The notes below the pieces were generated by a model, which saw only the letters and a program-made list of their open reading frames with translations, did not search any database and was not told where the DNA came from. Positions 1 to 6,914 of a stretch of 16,914 nt of DNA are shown here, in pieces. Source of the DNA: Ceratorhiza oryzae-sativae (Eukaryota; Basidiomycota; Agaricomycetes; Cantharellales; Ceratobasidiaceae). Within the stretch, counting starts at the first letter, position 1. The number at the start of each line of letters is the position of its first letter. A program made the position numbers and the translations under genes. Location: assembly GCA_030998015.1 (NCBI GenBank), contig JARWMV010000211.1:1-16914 (forward strand), given 5' to 3'.

Positions 1-265
1 ATTCTGTCTGGGTAACGTTTAATTCAAATTTCGTAGTTTATTCCTCAGTATTACCTTGGCGTACATTGACCTTAAGGTCAATATACGCCAAGCCCGAAAT
101 TACCATCACGTTAAAAATTGAAATGAACGCAATGGTTGAGGTTGAATTAAATAGAGACATCTCTAACCACTTTTCTGCACGACTTCCCAAGCAAGGTACT
201 GCTTGGGCGAGTCTTTAGCTCAGCTGTAAGAAAAGAAGAGAGCAAATTAATAATATATAACATTT
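1..265. other. No recognised gene; hairpin-bearing leader
   Basis: I recognise no gene here. An open stretch reads across about 93-220 but resembles no family I know. Two hairpin elements lie at 53-92 and about 187-208. A string resembling a tRNA D-arm (about 213-222) is not followed by an anticodon stem or T arm. The region may be intron or spacer upstream of the first homing endonuclease. Confidence 0.4.
53..92. repeat. Hairpin element, CCTTAAGG type, copy 1
   Basis: An outer stem CTTGGCGTA / TACGCCAAG encloses an inner palindrome TTGACCTTAAGGTCAA, giving the outer-stem, internal-loop, inner-stem plan of double-hairpin elements. The same inner palindrome with a related outer stem is nested in another element near 6,030-6,047. 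Confidence 0.75.
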
Positions 266-1028
266 ATGAAATTTTATAATTTAAAAAATAAAACCAATAA
301 TGGGTCTAACCAATCGCTAGGGTTAGTAGTTTGGGGGACGAATTTAGAAAGTGGAATAGGAAATGGTAGAGCCCTGCCTGGGCAACTGCGCTTTAGCGCA
401 CGTCTTGGCAGGGGTAATAAAAAATTACATTCTCAAATGTATGAATTAGCTCCTTATCAGTTTTCAATAGTCGTGGGCTTGTTGTTATCCGACGGGTGGA
501 TCAGTTTTGCTGAAACCAAAACCCAAGCTCGTTTGGGACTTACTCAGTCTTTAGATAAATTTGAATATTTTTGGAATGTTTTTGTGGCTTTATCTCATTA
601 TTGTGCTGGTTTGCCTACATTTAGAACTAGAATCAGAAATAGTAAATTACTTTATTCATTAACGTTCCAAACTCGGTCTTTATCTTGTTTTAGTAAAATA
701 CATCAATTATTTATTGAAAATGGAGTAAAAATTATACCCCAAGACATATTCAACATGTTAGATCCAGTGGCATTAGCACATTGGATCCAAGGGGATGGTA
801 AATTTGTGGTTAGTGGTGGTTTACGTTTATGTACCGATTCCTACACGATTCAAGATGTAGTACGGTTGATGAATGTATTAATGGTACGGTACGAATTAAA
901 ATGTACCCTTCACCAAAGCAAAGAAGGTCAATATCAAATTTTTATTTCAAAAAAAATCTATGGATAAACTTCGATCGATTGTACGACCACACATGGTGCC
1001 TACTATGTTCTATAAAATTCACTTATAA
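266..1028 (+). pseudogene. LAGLIDADG (two-motif, I-SceI-like group) homing endonuclease, frameshifted near the C-terminus
   Basis: Intron-encoded DNA endonuclease type. The frame from 266 has motif 1 around YQFSIVVGLLLSDGWI and motif 2 around PVALAHWIQGDGKF, then the usual LRLCTDSYTIQDVVRLMNVL block. A GCGC-type hairpin element (372-414) is read in frame near the N-terminus. The frame closes at 965-967. The expected C-terminal tail (SMDKLRSIVRPHM..YKIHL) lies in another frame from 957 to the stop at 1026-1028. The break is a run of eight A (949-956), one base too many, so a real frameshift or a homopolymer error. The start is uncertain; the upstream part may be fused to an exon outside the window. 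Confidence 0.85.
372..414 (+). repeat. GCGC-type hairpin element, copy 1
   Basis: Outer stem CCCTGCC / GGCAGGG, inner hairpin GCGC-TTTA-GCGC, with asymmetric internal loops. It lies in frame in the first HEG and adds about 15 residues without a stop. There are seven copies in the window. Confidence 0.9.
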
Positions 1029-1082
1029 ATTCTGAACCAAGGCAATTTATACTTTTGTTTACTGGATTATTTTAAAAACACA

Positions 1083-1110
1083 AAACCCCTCCACAACGTG
1101 GAAGGGGTAA
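1083..1110. repeat. Small GC hairpin between two HEGs
   Basis: ACCCCTCC and GGAAGGGGT are complementary around ACAACGT. It sits directly before the point where homology to the next HEG begins, so it may mark the insertion or truncation point of that gene. Confidence 0.6.
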
Positions 1111-1805
1111 ATTCCAAGGTGCCGGTCACATATGGATTCCTAAAACTACACATGCTCCTAGCGGAAAAAAATATAATCCCCATTTTGCTATCACGTTTAC
1201 TGAATATGATTATCCCTTAGTATTGGTTCTTAAAACAATATTGGGTGGTACTATTCGCCATAAAAAAGAAAATCATGCTTATGTGCTAACAATTAGTTCT
1301 ATTTCAGGTCTTCTTAATGTTATTTCCTTGATAAATGGCTATTTACGAACTCCCAAGTTACACCAGTTTAATAATCTTATTAATTGGATTAATAGTCACA
1401 CTGGAGAATCTATTATGATTAATTCTGTTGATACTAGTCCAATTCTAGAAAATGCTTGGTTAGCTGGTTTTATCGACGCTGATTGATCCTTTGATATTAG
1501 TATTCGAGATAAAAATCAAGACGGATCAGGGCGAGATCGAACTGAATTACGTATGCGAATTGAGCAACGAAAAGCCGATCCTATTACAGGTGAATCATAT
1601 CTTCCTGTACTTGAAGCTATATCACAAGCTCTAGAAGTAGTACTCAATGATAGAACACGAAATAGTGGTGAAAGCAATTATGTTATTGCAGTAACTAGTC
1701 CATCTAAACATTCTACAATTATTACATATCTAGGGAAATTCCCACTGTTTTCAAGTAAACGACTTAATTATTTTGATTGGAAACTATGTTATGATATGAT
1801 TATTG

Positions 1806-1846
1806 CCCTGCCTGGCAACTGCGCTTTAGCGCACGTCTTGGCAGGG
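1806..1846 (+). repeat. GCGC-type hairpin element, copy 2
   Basis: Same outer CCCTGCC / GGCAGGG and inner GCGC/GCGC pairing as copy 1, two bases shorter. It is in frame in the HEG, but in a different reading frame of the element (CALAHVLAG instead of LRFSARLG). Confidence 0.9.
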
Positions 1847-1924
1847 CGGGATAAACAACATCTAACATCTGAAGGTCGAACTAAAATTAAGACAATCAAA
1901 GCCGGCATGAATAGTAAACGGACT

Positions 1925-2097
1925 CCGCGCGCGTTAGTTGCTGGTGGGACTTGTCCCACCAACCAACGTGAGCAATCGCAACCGTTTGCGATTGCTAGTG
2001 CGCGGCATAATATCGATATTTAGCCGCCGGCTGAAAATGACGAACGGTCGTCATTTTCTACGAGGGAATCTTTAGGATTCCCTCTAACGCCGGCGGG
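1925..2097 (+). repeat. 173-nt composite double-hairpin element, copy 1
   Basis: The first unit is closed by CCGCGC / GCGCGG and encloses the hairpins GGTGGGAC/GTCCCACC and AGCAATCGCA/TTGCGATTGCT. The linker contains the palindrome AATATCGATATT. The second unit is closed by CCGCCGGC / GCCGGCGG and encloses AAAATGACGA/TCGTCATTTT and GAGGGAATC/GATTCCCTC. It is inserted in the tail of a HEG and brings a stop codon. This copy has no nested insertion. Confidence 0.95.
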
Positions 2098-2179
2098 GGA
2101 TCATTTAGAAGATCTTAAAAATTATTAACCGCCCGAATTTTTTATTCGGCACTCCTAGTCTTCAGGGGATATAGACCCG

Positions 2180-2600
2180 TTTAAATTTTGTAGTTATTAA
2201 TCCCCTTCTAACATTTTCTTGCTTTGCATGTTAAAAGTGTTAAATCCTTAGATAATTATTGCCATAGTCCTCTTAGTATGTGAGTACTAAAGACAAATTG
2301 GGTGAATTGCAAAGATATCTTTCTGTAAAGACAATTTGCAGCTAAGCCTAGATCAGTGCATCTTTTCTGAGCAGCCGCATAGCGCGCTGCCAAAATGAAA
2401 AGGTAGATTTAGGAAAGTTCAACGACTAATCGGTGAGTTGCACTAACAATAATCCGGACACGAGCTCCCAAGTGCTTACCAGTACCAAGATAGTTAAAGA
2501 CCCTGACGTGTCTTGGGCTAAAAATGCTGGTTAGTATGTGACATAGTCTAAACCTTACAGTGATGTAAGGAGTAATATGTAAAAATATTACTATTAATAT
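2180..2600 (+). ncRNA. Group I intron catalytic core
   Basis: Group I P-Q-R-S blocks appear in order: AAATTGGGTGAATTGC (about 2294-2312), CAATTTGCAGCTAAGCC (about 2330-2347), GTTCAACGACTAATCGG (about 2417-2433, the P7 strand) and GACATAGTCT (about 2540-2549, the returning P7 strand). Between Q and R, a 20-nt hairpin element (2371-2390) interrupts a peripheral loop. The broken HEG just upstream is probably this intron's open reading frame. The 3-prime end is near 2600, but I cannot identify the following exon, so the host gene is unknown. Confidence 0.8.
2371..2390 (-). repeat. 20-nt hairpin element, copy in group I core
   Basis: GCAGCCGCATAGCGCGCTGC, an imperfect inverted repeat. Its exact reverse complement is found at 7384-7403 inside a HEG. 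Here it lies in a peripheral loop of the intron core, where it could be tolerated. Confidence 0.85.
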
Positions 2601-2735
2601 AATTGATGGCAAATTATTTCTTTAGAGAGATTTATGTTCCATTTAAAACGGTATTTTATTTAAACTTGTTAAAGCTAAAATTTACTTTGTTAACATTCTC
2701 CGATAAAACTTGTGCTAACTCTTCAATAGATAATA
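2601..2735. other. Unassigned stretch after intron core
   Basis: AT-rich sequence between the group I core and the next HEG remnant. It may hold a short exon, but no reading frame or rRNA signature is recognisable. Confidence 0.35.
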
Positions 2736-3027
2736 CCCAGTTGAGGTAAATCAGGGATGCTTTAAAAGTATAGAAGATTATTTGGGTTCTTACCTCGCAG
2801 GTTTACTTGAAGGAGATGGTTATTTATCTATAACAAACGAAAATAGAGTTATAATAGGTATAACGTTTAATTCTAAGGATAGACCTTTAGCTTAAAAATT
2901 GTTAAGTTTATTAGGCAAAGGTACGATCGTCAAAAGAAGTACCAATAGACCCCCAATGCGTTACCAAGCCTGTAAGGCCAGCGTATTGGGGGGCAGACGG
3001 TGCGGCCGAGAATGCTTTGCATTCTTA

Positions 3028-3070
3028 CCCCTGCCAAGACGTGCGCTAAAGCGCAGTTGCCTAGGCAGGG
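3028..3070 (-). repeat. GCGC-type hairpin element, copy 3
   Basis: Reverse orientation of the GCGC-type element, with outer stem CCCTGCC / GGCAGGG around GCGCTAAAGCGC. It lies within the element cluster that replaces the middle of a HEG. Confidence 0.9.
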
Positions 3071-3215
3071 CGAGTACCGTCGCCGGTGACCCCCAATGAT
3101 TGCAATGCGCGCCACAAAACTTGTGGCGCCATTGACCCCCCACTTGGGGGGGGCACTAGGGCCCAAAACCACCGTAAAGGTGCATTTCGGGCGTCCCCAG
3201 CGCGGCCGGCGTCTG

Positions 3216-3260
3216 ATTCCGAGGTACCCTGGAACTTAAAGTTCCAGGGTACCTCGGAAT
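3216..3260 (+). repeat. GAGGTACC-type palindromic element, copy 1
   Basis: An almost perfect 45-nt inverted repeat with arms ATTCCGAGGTACCCTGGAA and the complement, centred on TTAAA. It is followed by the tail ATACCTCG. Related copies are at about 5945-6000 (reverse), 9428-9482, and, diverged, nested in a composite element at about 6570-6610. Confidence 0.9.
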
Positions 3261-3435
3261 ACCTCGCCGAGAATCGAATGATTTGCGAAGGCAAATCTAC
3301 ATCGATTCTCGAGGGTATGAATATTCCCAAATTGGCTGTGGACAATACGGCTTTAACCCTAAATGGGTGGTTGACTGGATTTATCGAAGCAGAATACTAT
3401 AATGATCCGGGATTTTTAATAAATCAATAAAAGAG

Positions 3436-3690
3436 ATGCTCTTTGCTTGTAACATTATTAACATATTAGCCATTGCGCTACCTTCTCTTCGAATATCTCC
3501 TTTATTAGGAATTGGAATAGGAACTTTTGTACTACTTTATGCCGCGGCATTATCATTTAATGTTGTTTATATTCAGTCAATTGGATCTGGCATAGGTGTC
3601 CCTAGTTGGGTATTCCTTTTGACTTTAATAAGTCAAAGCATTGAAACAATATTTTATTGGTTAGTTGCCTTAGTTTCCGTGTTTAATCCT
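3436..3690 (+). CDS. nad2: NADH dehydrogenase subunit 2, isolated 5-prime exon
   Basis: Complex I inner-membrane subunit. From the ATG at 3436 the frame reads MLFACNIINILAIALPSLRI, then SPLLGIGIGTFVLLYAAALS and FNVVYIQSIGSGIG, then LLTLISQSIETIFYWLVALV. This is the N-terminal hydrophobic segment of fungal nad2; the block after SGIG (VPSWVF in place of the usual YSGLF) is slightly divergent. The frame continues without a stop into an intron HEG, as is common for group I introns, so the exon end (about 3690) is approximate. No later nad2 exon is visible in the window: the next coding fragment is cox1, then rnl. The piece is either a first exon joined in trans or over a longer distance, or a relic. 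Confidence 0.75.
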
Positions 3691-4095
3691 TTACGTGTGT
3701 TTTTTGATCTGTTTGTGTTTCATCTTTTTGTGGAGCTAGAACCCAACACGGTATTTTTAATTCTTTCTTTTTCAGTCCCTATCTGCCCTGCGGATAAACC
3801 CCGCCACAATCACAGTGGCCGGTTAACTGTTCTGGAAAAATCTAAATTTACTTTGTCAGATGAACTAAAACAAATCCTTGTGGGTTTGATACTAGGCGAC
3901 CTGCACATTGATAGACAACCTAGAAATGTAAGATTAATGTTTAAACAAGGAATTGTTCATAAGGATTATCTTATGCATTTATATGAGTTATTTAGCTATT
4001 ATTGCCCAAGTGCCCCTAAATCCCCTAATTCCTCTCCGGATAAACGAACTGGTAAAGTGTATGAAAGTAGATATTTTAGTACCTATTCACTGCCT

Positions 4096-4268
4096 CCGCG
4101 CGCGTTAGTTGCTGGTGGGACTTGTCCCACCAACCAACGTGAGCAATCGCAACCGTTTGCGATTGCTAGTGCGCGGCATAATATCGATATTTAGCCGCCG
4201 GCTGAAAATGACGAACGGTCGTCATTTTCTACGAGGGAATCTTTAGGATTCCCTCTAACGCCGGCGGG
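4096..4268 (+). repeat. 173-nt composite double-hairpin element, copy 2
   Basis: Nearly identical to copy 1 and the same length, with all four inner hairpins and both closing stems. It is inserted in the HEG after STYSLP, and its first unit is read in the same frame as in copy 1, ending at its own stop. Confidence 0.95.
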
Positions 4269-4371
4269 ACCCGTGCACGCCTGCGAACGCCTTGGCTTGC
4301 CAAGGCGGCCCTGGCGTGCGCGCGGCTCGCCGCGAACGCGGCCTCGTTAACAATGCCCACGGGTCGTTGAC
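4269..4371. repeat. ACCCGTG-type multi-hairpin element, uninterrupted copy
   Basis: Outer arms ACCCGTG / CACGGGT enclose CGCCTTGGC/GCCAAGGCG, GGCCGCG-type and GCGAACGC hairpins. A reverse copy carrying two additional insertions lies at about 5921-6103. This copy abuts the composite element directly. Confidence 0.8.
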
Positions 4372-4462
4372 CCTCCGCTCTATTACCCCTGCCAAGACGT
4401 GCGCTAAAGCGCAGTTCTCTAGGCAGGGCGGCTGAAATCTTGGGTTACACCTAAGATTTTAG
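4372..4462. repeat. Double-hairpin element carrying a GCGC-type copy
   Basis: Outer stem CCGCTCTAT / ATAGAGCGG encloses a GCGC-type element (4386-4428) and a second hairpin GGCTGAAATCTT / AAGATTTTAGCC. It repeats the closing-stem-plus-two-hairpins plan and is another example of one element inside another. Confidence 0.75.
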
Positions 4463-4828
4463 CCGATAGAGCGGGGGCATTATTACGATCTTTTTTACCC
4501 AAAGGGTGTAAAAACAATCCCTGATAACATCGGAGATCTTTTAACGCCTTTGGGCTTGGCTTACTGGATTTGTGATGACGGGAAAAAAACTGCTAGTGGG
4601 GGCCTTTCGCTATGTACAAATTCTTTTAATGATAAAGATATTTCTCTTTTGATTGATACATTAACTGCGCGATTTGGATTTATTTGCACAATCCATGGTG
4701 GCAAAGTGATTTATATATCCAAGAAATCTATGGATAAATTGAGCCCCCCAATACGCGGGCCAGCGTATTGGGGGTCTATAGTAAAACCACACATGGAACC
4801 AAGTATGCTATATAAAATTTATTTATAG

Positions 4829-4985
4829 CCACTAACCCCCTCCCCCCCAAACCAGAGGAAGTTGCACTTTCTCTGGTTTAGTGTTGCGTATTTGCCTACC
4901 TATGACTTATTGTTCCAGGAGGTTTATCAGTTAAACTTAGTCAAGGGAGCACCAGTTTAAACTGGGCACTTGAGTATGTTGATAA
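4829..4985. other. Spacer with hairpins; no gene seen
   Basis: It holds a C-tract and the hairpin ACCAGAG / CTCTGGT (about 4850-4880), then a second double hairpin CAAG...CTTG around CCAGTTTAAACTGG (about 4940-4973). It may be the 3-prime part of the nad2 intron, but no clear P7 strands were found. Confidence 0.45.
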
Positions 4986-5165
4986 ATGCCCGGGAATTTC
5001 TTTATTGGATATTCTGAAAGACAAATTATTTGTAAATTCAATTTAGAACAACGAATGTTTTTCCAAAAAACTTTAGAGAGTTATGAAACAATACTAAGTC
5101 AAATTTGTTCATTTTTAAATGTTAAATTGGCTATTAGAGATCGGCTAAATCACCAAAATCCTATC
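4986..5165 (+). pseudogene. Fragment of LAGLIDADG_1 homing endonuclease, truncated at both ends
   Basis: Reads GNFFIGYSERQIICKFNLEQ, then SYETILSQICSFLNVKLAIR and DRLNHQNP. In this family the block follows directly after the acidic residue of the first motif (usually GFxDADGNFF), but here the preceding sequence (VDKCP) is unrelated, so the break falls within the catalytic motif. The 3-prime end is cut by a composite element at 5167. Confidence 0.7.
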
Positions 5166-5166
5166 T

Positions 5167-5368
5167 CCGCGCGCGTTAGTTGCTGGTGGGACTTGTCCCA
5201 CCAACCAACGTGAGCAATCGCAACCGTTTGCGATTGCTAGTGCGCGGCATAATATCGATATTTAGCCGCCGGCTGAAAATGACGAACGGTCGTCATTTTC
5301 TACGAGGGAATCTTTCGGTCCAGGATATTAAATATCAACGTGGAAGGATTCCCTCTAACGCCGGCGGG
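5167..5368 (+). repeat. Composite double-hairpin element, copy 3, with 29-nt nested insertion
   Basis: 173-nt composite plus a 29-nt insertion (5316-5344) in the terminal loop of the last hairpin, between GAATCTTT and AGGATTC. The insert itself pairs as TCCA...TGGA around ATATTAAATAT, so it is a minimal double hairpin. Confidence 0.95.
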
Positions 5369-5382
5369 CATTACAATATCGG

Positions 5383-5419
5383 GGGGCAGACGGTGCGGCC
5401 GAGAATGCTTTGCATTCTC
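5383..5419 (+). repeat. AGAATGC/GCATTCT element abutting the cox1 exon
   Basis: GCAGACGGTGCGGCC followed by GAGAATGCTTTGCATTCT, as at about 2991-3026. A shorter copy is at 5680-5697. Its last bases coincide with the first codons that align with cox1 (Ala-Phe-Ser), so the exon start is ambiguous by up to eight bases. Confidence 0.8.
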
Positions 5420-5565
5420 CGTATTAATTAGATTAGAACTTTCTGCACCAGGAGTACAATTCTTGGCAGGAGACCACCAGACCTACAATGTGATCATTAC
5501 TGCTCATGCATTCTTAATGATTTTCTTTATGGTTATGCCAGCAATGGTAGGTGGATTTGGAAACT
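5412..5565 (+). CDS. cox1: Cytochrome c oxidase subunit 1, isolated internal exon
   Basis: Catalytic subunit of complex IV. The frame reads [40 protein letters not shown] and [11 protein letters not shown], the conserved N-terminal region of cox1 including helix II and its haem-binding His in ITAHAFLM. It ends at AAC-T, i.e. before the Trp codon of GGFGNW, a common group I insertion point that leaves a 5-prime exon ending in U. Upstream it abuts a hairpin element; downstream it is followed within five bases by the C-terminal half of a HEG with no intron 5-prime structure. No other cox1 exon is present. It is either a relic or a piece needing trans-splicing. Confidence 0.85.
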
Positions 5566-5569
5566 CCTG

Positions 5570-5850
5570 TTGTCTTTAGCCTACTGGCTAGCTGATGATG
5601 GTTGTTTCCACATTAGAGATTCCGATATTTATATCTGCACTAATGGATTTACCTTTGAAGAAACAAATCTATTAATAAGGAGAATGCTTTGCATTCTTAC
5701 CCCTGCCAAGACGTGCGCTAAAGCGCAGTTGCCTAGGCAGGGCGAGAAATTTAAACCATACTCCACTAGTTCCCCATTTTTTAACCAAGTGCCGAAGTCA
5801 TAAACTGGTGTCTAAAGGATACACAGTGTATGACGACTGGAAGTAGACCC
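5570..5850 (+). pseudogene. C-terminal remnant of LAGLIDADG (I-SceI-like) HEG
   Basis: [13 protein letters not shown] (motif 2), then IRDSDIYICTNGFTFEETNLLI up to about 5679. An AGAATGC hairpin (5680-5697) and a GCGC-type element (5701-5742) follow. An unrecognised open stretch (NLNHTPLVPHF..SKGYTVYDDWK) runs to about 5850. Motif 1 and the intron 5-prime half are missing, so the truncation lies between the cox1 exon and motif 2. Confidence 0.65.
5701..5742 (-). repeat. GCGC-type hairpin element, copy 5
   Basis: Reverse-orientation copy, preceded by AGAATGC/GCATTCT exactly as at about 3010-3070, so the two elements have travelled or been copied together. Confidence 0.9.
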
Positions 5851-6102
5851 CCAACAAGGAGTAGGGTCAACCAGCATTGTATTTATATATAAATACATGC
5901 TGTTGACCCGAGGGGTAATGGATATCGAGGCCGCGTTCGCGGCGAGGTATTGCGAGGTACCCTGGAACTTTAAGTTCCAGGGTACCTTGGAATCAGACGC
6001 CGCGCGCACGCCAGGGCCGCCTTGGCTTGATTATTGACCTTAAGGTCAATATGAGCCAAGCTTGCTTGGCTTAAGCCAGGGCGTTCGCAGGCGTGCACGG
6101 GT
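5851..6102. repeat. Nested hairpin cluster (reverse ACCCGTG-type with two insertions)
   Basis: About 5850-5920 holds a CCCCCAAC-type start and a long hairpin GGTCAACAGCATGTATTT-like around 5872-5908. From about 5927 the reverse complement of the element at 4269-4371 follows, but with a GAGGTACC-type copy inserted (about 5945-5999) and a TTGACCTTAAGGTCAA hairpin inserted (about 6030-6060) within its GGCTTGCC loop. Confidence 0.8.
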
Positions 6103-6166
6103 CATAAAGATTATTTATGGCATTTGTATGAACGATTTAGTGAGTTTTGTTTGGCAGCCCCGAAAA

Positions 6167-6257
6167 CAATTGACCCCCCAAACATATGCAGCTACGCTGC
6201 ATTGTTTGGGGGGGGCAATTGCCCCCCAACATGCTGTAAGGCATTGGGGGTCAATTG
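6167..6257 (+). repeat. CAATTGACCCCC-type double-hairpin element, copy 1
   Basis: Outer stem CAATTGACCCCC / GGGGGTCAATTG encloses two hairpins: CAAACA..TGCAGC/GCTGCA..TGTTTG and GGGGGGCAATTGCCCCCC with its flank. An almost identical copy is at 10468-10559, also inside a HEG. Confidence 0.9.
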
Positions 6258-6450
6258 TTCGCCTTCCAGATAAAAAAACAGGGAAAATTTATAGTAGTAT
6301 AAGATTTAGTACTCGAGCATTGCCTTGCTTTAATAAGTTGTATGACCTGTTTTACCCTGACGCTACTAAAATAGTGCCGGCAATTATCAGTGATCTTTTA
6401 ACTCCCCTGGGTTTAGCTTATTGGATCTGCGATGATGGGAATTTCAGGGC

Positions 6451-6506
6451 CCAAAACCACCCCCAAACAATGCAGCGTAGCTGCACATGTTTGGGGGTGT
6501 TTTTGG
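6451..6506 (-). repeat. CCAAAACCACCCCCAAAC-type hairpin, copy 1
   Basis: Long stem CCAAAACCACCCCCAAACA / TGTTTGGGGGTGTTTTTGG around TGCAGC-GTA-GCTGCA. The same unit occurs at 9576-9631 (+) and 13164-13219 (-). It interrupts a HEG just after DDGNF. Confidence 0.9.
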
Positions 6507-6541
6507 GTATAGCTTTTCAGAACAAGATGTTAAACTTTTGG

Positions 6542-6764
6542 CCCGCCGGCGTTAGAGGGAATCCTCAGATGAGGTAGCCTTGACCATGAGTCTCATGGTC
6601 CAGGCTACCTCCCATAAAGATTCCCTCGTAGAAAATGACGACCGTTCGTCATTTTCAGCCGGCGGCTAAATATCGATATTATGCCGCGCACTAGCAATCG
6701 CAAACGGTTGCGATTGCTCACGTTGGTTGGTGGGACAAGTCCCACCAGCAACTAACGCGCGCGG
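6542..6764 (-). repeat. Composite double-hairpin element, copy 4 (reverse), with 50-nt nested insertion
   Basis: Reverse complement of the 173-nt composite plus 50 nt in the terminal loop of the same hairpin as in copy 3, and at the identical point (GAATCTTT^AGGATTC in element orientation). The insert contains GAGGTAGCCT / AGGCTACCTC enclosing ACCATGAG / CTCATGGT, a diverged GAGGTACC-type element. Confidence 0.95.
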
Positions 6765-6914
6765 ATTGACTGATAAGTTTAATTTAAAAACAAGCACTTA
6801 TAAACACAAAGATGGTTTTATAGTCTCAATATCGGCTAAGTCATTGCCGACATTACAAAACCTTTTAGTTGGCGTAATGCCTCCAATGATGAAATACAAA
6901 GATTGGTTTCCAAA

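Larger units (their letters stand above)
1105..2128 (+). pseudogene. LAGLIDADG_1 homing endonuclease with nonsense or Trp codon in the catalytic motif and two inserted elements
   Basis: The frame begins without a start codon (GHIWIPKTTHAP) and continues through KYNPHFAITFTEYDYPLVLV and KTILGGTIRHKKENHAYVL to the motif LAGFIDAD at about 1462-1485. The next codon is TGA (1484-1486) where the family normally has Gly; then SFDISIRDKN continues in frame. If TGA is Trp the frame stays open but the motif is Gly-to-Trp. A GCGC-type element (1806-1846) is inserted in frame. A 173-nt composite element (1925-2097) splits off the tail, and DHLEDLKNY plus a stop resumes at 2099-2128. The gene probably belonged to the group I intron whose core lies just downstream. 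It is not expected to be active. Confidence 0.8.
2948..3312. repeat. Cluster of GC-rich hairpin elements
   Basis: Abutting elements in order: a GACCCCCAATGCG...GGGGG hairpin with a TTACCAAGCCTGTAAGGCC interior (also at about 9226 and 13136 in reverse); GCAGACGGTGCGGCC followed by AGAATGC/GCATTCT (also at 5383-5419); a GCGC-type copy (3028-3070); a GCGCCACAA/TTGTGGCGC hairpin; a CCCCCC/GGGGGG hairpin; CCAAAACCACC-type sequence; the 45-nt palindrome at 3216-3260; and GAGAATCGA/TCGATTCTC. Confidence 0.8.
2736..3396 (+). pseudogene. LAGLIDADG homing endonuclease whose middle is replaced by hairpin elements
   Basis: The N-terminal part (about 2736-2947) reads YPVEVNQGCFKSIEDYLG, SYLAGLLEGDGYLSI (motif 1) and RVIIGITFNSKDRPLA. 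A TAA at about 2893-2895 follows, then KLLSLLGKGTIVKRSTN. At 2948 the frame runs into about 365 nt of hairpin elements. C-terminal homology resumes at about 3315 as MNIPKLAVDNTALTLNGWLTGFIEAE, so it ends inside motif 2 exactly before the Gly that should follow the acidic residue. Roughly 60 residues expected between the two halves are missing, so the change is a replacement rather than a simple insertion. The nad2 fragment starts about 40 nt later. Confidence 0.75.
3820..4828 (+). pseudogene. LAGLIDADG (I-SceI-like) HEG in the nad2 intron, split by a 373-nt block of elements
   Basis: In frame with nad2. It reads GRLTVLEKSKFTLSDELKQI, LVGLILGDLHI (motif 1), RLMFKQGIVHKDYLMHLYEL and TGKVYESRYFSTYSLP to about 4094. 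There a composite element (4096-4268) with a stop, plus two more elements, intervene until about 4460. Homology resumes in another frame as YYDLFYPKGVKTIPDNIGDL, then LGLAYWICDDGK (motif 2) and SMDKL. It ends PHMEPSMLYKIYL and a stop at 4826-4828. A small hairpin (about 4742-4777) interrupts the tail in frame. Apart from the insertions, both catalytic motifs are intact. Confidence 0.8.
6103..6909 (+). pseudogene. LAGLIDADG (I-SceI-like) HEG interrupted by three hairpin elements
   Basis: Pieces in order: HKDYLWHLYERFSEFCLAAP (from 6103); an element at 6167-6257; LPDKKTGKIYSSIRFSTRAL, CFNKLYDLFYPDATKIVPAI and LGLAYWICDDGNF (motif 2, about 6410-6446); an element at 6451-6506; FSEQDVKLL; the reverse composite element at 6542-6764; then DKFNLKTSTYKHKDGFIVSI and LLVGVMPPMMKYKDWF. 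Joining the flanks gives the usual C-terminal half of this family, so the three elements entered a once intact gene. The N-terminal part including motif 1 is absent, replaced by the element cluster upstream. Confidence 0.8.

Noticed and set aside
210..260. tRNA-like string with TAGCTCAGCTG
   Set aside because: Only a D-arm-like motif; no anticodon stem, T arm or closing acceptor stem follows.
1223..1486. A separate 87-residue gene ending at the TGA
   Set aside because: Homology to the same HEG family continues on both sides of the TGA and upstream of the ATG, so it is one broken gene.
5180..5431. Open frames made mainly of composite-element sequence
   Set aside because: The translated strings are palindromic element DNA and recur in several frames; there is no independent evidence of a gene.
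6542..6764. Terminal inverted repeats of an insertion sequence
   Set aside because: No transposase or ORF is present; the inverted repeats are internal hairpin stems of the composite element.
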